7,729 nt of DNA, taken from assembly GCA_003149835.1 (NCBI GenBank), contig QAMX01000170.1:1-7729 (forward strand). Direction: 5' to 3'. Each line of letters opens with the position of its first letter. Within the stretch, counting starts at the first letter, position 1. This document shows positions 6,019-7,729 of this stretch, piece after piece. The position numbers and the translations under genes are program-made. The notes beneath the pieces were generated by a model, which saw only the letters and a list, made by a program, of their open reading frames with translations, searched no databases and was not told the DNA's origin. This DNA comes from Clostridiales bacterium (GTDB taxonomy: Bacteria > Bacillota > Clostridia > Oscillospirales > QAMX01).

Positions 6019-6724
6019 CAAGCTGCTGACCGTGGTGACGGCCGAGCGCGGGCGGCTGACCGTGCGCGCCCGCGGCGTTATGCGGCTTAGGAGCCCGCTC
6101 GCCTCCGCCTGTCAGCTCTACGCTTATTCCGACTTTACGCTCTTTGAAAACAAAGGCCGGCTCACAGTCAACGCCGCCGAGCCTGCGGAGCTGTTTATGG
6201 GCTTGCGGACAGACGCGCAGAAGCTCGCTCTGGCAGCCTATATCGCCGACATCGCCGAAAAGATCTCCGACTCCGACGCGGAAAACGGCGAACTTCTGCG
6301 GCTGACGCTGAACAGCCTCTACGCGCTCAGCGAGCGCGCAGAACCCTTGGAGCTTGTCCGGGCCGCGTTTGAAATGCGGGCCGCTAAGGTCGCCGGCTAT
6401 GAGCCGCAGCTCGACGCCTGTCTGCGCTGCGGCAATCCTCCGGAGGCCCCTTACATATCTCCGGCGCTGGGCGGCGTCTGCTGCCGGAACTGCCTGACCG
6501 CCGAGGAAAGCACAGACGCTCTGATCGCCTGTCCCGACGGCGTTCTGCCGTTGATCCGCTATTTTCTAAGCGCGCCGCTCAAACGCCTGCTGCCGCCTGT
6601 CGGCGACGAACGGCTGATTGAAGACGTCGTCTATGTGACGGAGCGCTATCTGTTCTCACAGCTCGACTGCGACTCGAAGCTGCTGCGCTATTACCGCTCG
6701 CTCCGGCTTCCGTTTACACGGTAA
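5963..6724 (+). CDS. recO: DNA repair protein RecO
   Basis: This encodes 253 aa, the usual length. The N-terminal OB-fold (about 1-78) has the family opening FVKIKGLITREI and the ERGRLTVRARGV stretch (28-39). A helical region follows, including a LELVRAAFEMRAAKVAGYEP segment at about 129-148. The zinc knuckle is intact, with Cys153-X2-Cys156 and Cys174-X2-Cys177. RecO binds single-stranded DNA and SSB and helps RecR load RecA in gap repair. The start is GTG 5963, with AAGGA at 5950-5954 8 nt upstream, and the N-terminus aligns with homologues. It begins inside yqzL (56-nt overlap), implying coupled translation. The TAA stop is followed by 286 nt before mutS2. Confidence 0.93.
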   Translation: MFVKIKGLITREIRYKDNDKLLTVVTAERGRLTVRARGVMRLRSPLASACQLYAYSDFTLFENKGRLTVNAAEPAELFMGLRTDAQKLALAAYIADIAEKISDSDAENGELLRLTLNSLYALSERAEPLELVRAAFEMRAAKVAGYEPQLDACLRCGNPPEAPYISPALGGVCCRNCLTAEESTDALIACPDGVLPLIRYFLSAPLKRLLPPVGDERLIEDVVYVTERYLFSQLDCDSKLLRYYRSLRLPFTR

Positions 6725-7010
6725 AGATCTTCTGTTGTTGTACCGCGAAAACGTAGCGTCCCTTGGGTGAAGGCTGGATTGGATCCGCTTTCTGGCCAGC
6801 CGCGGCGCGGCCGCCGGCTTGACAGAGCCTGATAAAAGCAGGATTCCATGGCGTCCGGCCCCATCGGCATCGGGAGGATCCCGTATGCGTTCGCCATTGA
6901 TTTTTATGCCGCCGCTACCGGCTGCGCGGCACGGGATTGATTTGTCAAGGCCGGCGCGTTCCGGCCGCTACCATTTAGAATCAGGGCTTGCCGCCCGGAA
7001 AGATATTGCT
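6725..7010 (+). other. recO-mutS2 spacer with strong hairpins
   Basis: No established gene is seen in these 286 nt. AGCCGCGGC (6798-6806) pairs with GCCG and CGGCT (6810-6813 and 6815-6819) with one bulged base and a 3-nt loop. GGCCGG (6949-6954) pairs with CCGGCC (6961-6966) around a 6-nt loop. Neither stem has a T tract after it. TTGACA at 6819-6824 has no matching -10 box at 16-18 nt. A 30-codon frame (6848-6940) starts with ATG, with AGGA 4 nt upstream; its product matches nothing I know. Confidence 0.45.
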
Positions 7011-7729
7011 ATGATCGATTCATTTCAGACAAAATCCATGCGCACCCTGGAACTCGACAAGGTATGCGCGCGGCTCTCGGAGCTCGCCGTCTCGGACGCG
7101 GCCAAGCGCGCGGCCCAATCGCTGACGCCATCCGACAGCCTGCGCGAGGTCAACCGCCTGTCGGACGAGACCTCGGCCGCCTTCCGCCTTTCCTGCCGCA
7201 AGGGCAACCCGAGCTTTTCCGGCGTCAAGGATATCACCGCGCTGCTGCTGCGCGCCGAACGCGGCGGCATCCTCTCCATGGCGGAGCTGCTGACCGTCGC
7301 GGCGCTGTTCCGGGCGGCGCGGAACGCGCGCGATTACCGCTTCCGCGACCGCGACGAGGGCGAAAGCTCCATCGACGAGTATTTCTCCCTGCTCCGGCCC
7401 GACTATGATTTCGAGCGCTCGATTACCGACGCGATTTTGAGCGAGGATGAGATGGCCGATACGGCGAGCGCAGAGCTTCTGTCTATCCGGCGCAAGCTCT
7501 CCGGCGCCCAAAACCGCGTGCGAGACATCCTCGCTAAGCTGATCTCCGGCCCGAACGCCTCGAAGATTTTGCAGGAGAGCCTCATTACGCAGCGTTCGGG
7601 GCGCTATGTCGTCCCGGTCAAGGCCGAGCATAAAAACAGCGTCCCCGGTATGGTGCACGACGTCTCGTCGAGCGGCGCGACGCTCTTTATCGAGCCGATG
7701 GCCGTCGTCGAGGCCAACAACGAGATCTC
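7011..7729 (+). CDS. mutS2: MutS2 family protein, N-terminal part (truncated by window end)
   Basis: The frame is open from ATG 7011 to the window edge (239 complete codons); the full protein is usually about 780-800 aa. The visible part matches the MutS2 N-terminal core and lever region: KSMRTLELDKVCARLSEL (8-25), GGILSMAELL (85-94), RYVVPVK (198-204) and the signature VHDVSSSGATLFIEP (215-229). The ATPase Walker motifs and the C-terminal Smr domain would lie beyond the window and cannot be checked. MutS2 is a homodimeric ATPase; it acts on stalled or collided ribosomes in Bacillus and suppresses recombination in other bacteria. GGAAAGA (6997-7003), 7 nt before the ATG, is a moderate ribosome binding site. 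The next in-frame ATG at 7038 would remove the start of the conserved N-terminus. Whether it is co-transcribed with recO across the 286-nt spacer is unclear. Confidence 0.93.
   Translation, partial: MIDSFQTKSMRTLELDKVCARLSELAVSDAAKRAAQSLTPSDSLREVNRLSDETSAAFRLSCRKGNPSFSGVKDITALLLRAERGGILSMAELLTVAALFRAARNARDYRFRDRDEGESSIDEYFSLLRPDYDFERSITDAILSEDEMADTASAELLSIRRKLSGAQNRVRDILAKLISGPNASKILQESLITQRSGRYVVPVKAEHKNSVPGMVHDVSSSGATLFIEPMAVVEANNEI

Noticed and set aside
6819..6847. TTGACA as the -35 box of a mutS2 promoter
   Set aside because: At 17 nt spacing the -10 would be GATTCC, matching only two of six consensus bases, and no better hexamer lies at 16-18 nt.
7020..7658. Long minus-strand frame opposite mutS2
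   Set aside because: The plus strand carries the MutS2 signature throughout; the antisense frame arises from GC-rich third positions.

Overview
This GC-rich window reads as chromosomal core sequence of an endospore-forming Firmicute. The gene order, GC content and recO-mutS2 adjacency suggest a high-GC clostridial lineage such as the Oscillospiraceae group; this is inferred from gene content, not from a database match. Nothing looks like a mobile element, phage, CRISPR array, tRNA or rRNA.

Layout. A perfect 13-bp hairpin (8-42) sits downstream of a leftward ylbJ-type sporulation membrane protein gene (77-1000). A roughly 410-base divergent intergenic region follows (1001-1412). From there every gene runs rightward: yqfC (1413-1694), yqfD (1718-2923), phoH (2942-3970), ybeY (4203-4727), era (4795-5694), a 49-codon yqzL-like gene (5869-6018), recO (5963-6724, overlapping yqzL by 56 nt) and the 5' part of mutS2 (7011 to the window end, truncated). 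The mutS2 frame is open to the edge of the window.

How the genes relate. yqfC-yqfD-phoH-ybeY-era-yqzL-recO is the conserved Firmicutes cluster that links mother-cell sporulation functions (YqfC, YqfD) with 16S rRNA and ribosome maturation (YbeY, Era, probably PhoH) and recombinational repair (RecO). MutS2 adds ribosome rescue or anti-recombination. Compared with the Bacillus order, pgpH (yqfF), dgkA and cdd are absent between phoH and era, and non-coding spacers of 232 and 174 nt lie within the cluster. The divergent ylbJ is also a sporulation gene of the sigma-E class in Bacillus, so the intergenic region probably carries two mother-cell promoters facing away from each other.

Most notable signals. 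(1) A large inverted repeat followed by seven T residues (1324-1391) ends 21 nt before the yqfC start and looks like an intrinsic terminator or attenuator in the leader. (2) The small yqzL gene is easy to miss and overlaps recO. (3) The 286-nt recO-mutS2 spacer holds strong GC hairpins and a 30-codon open frame. Overall this is a largely ordinary housekeeping and sporulation region; I see no convincing new multi-gene system.
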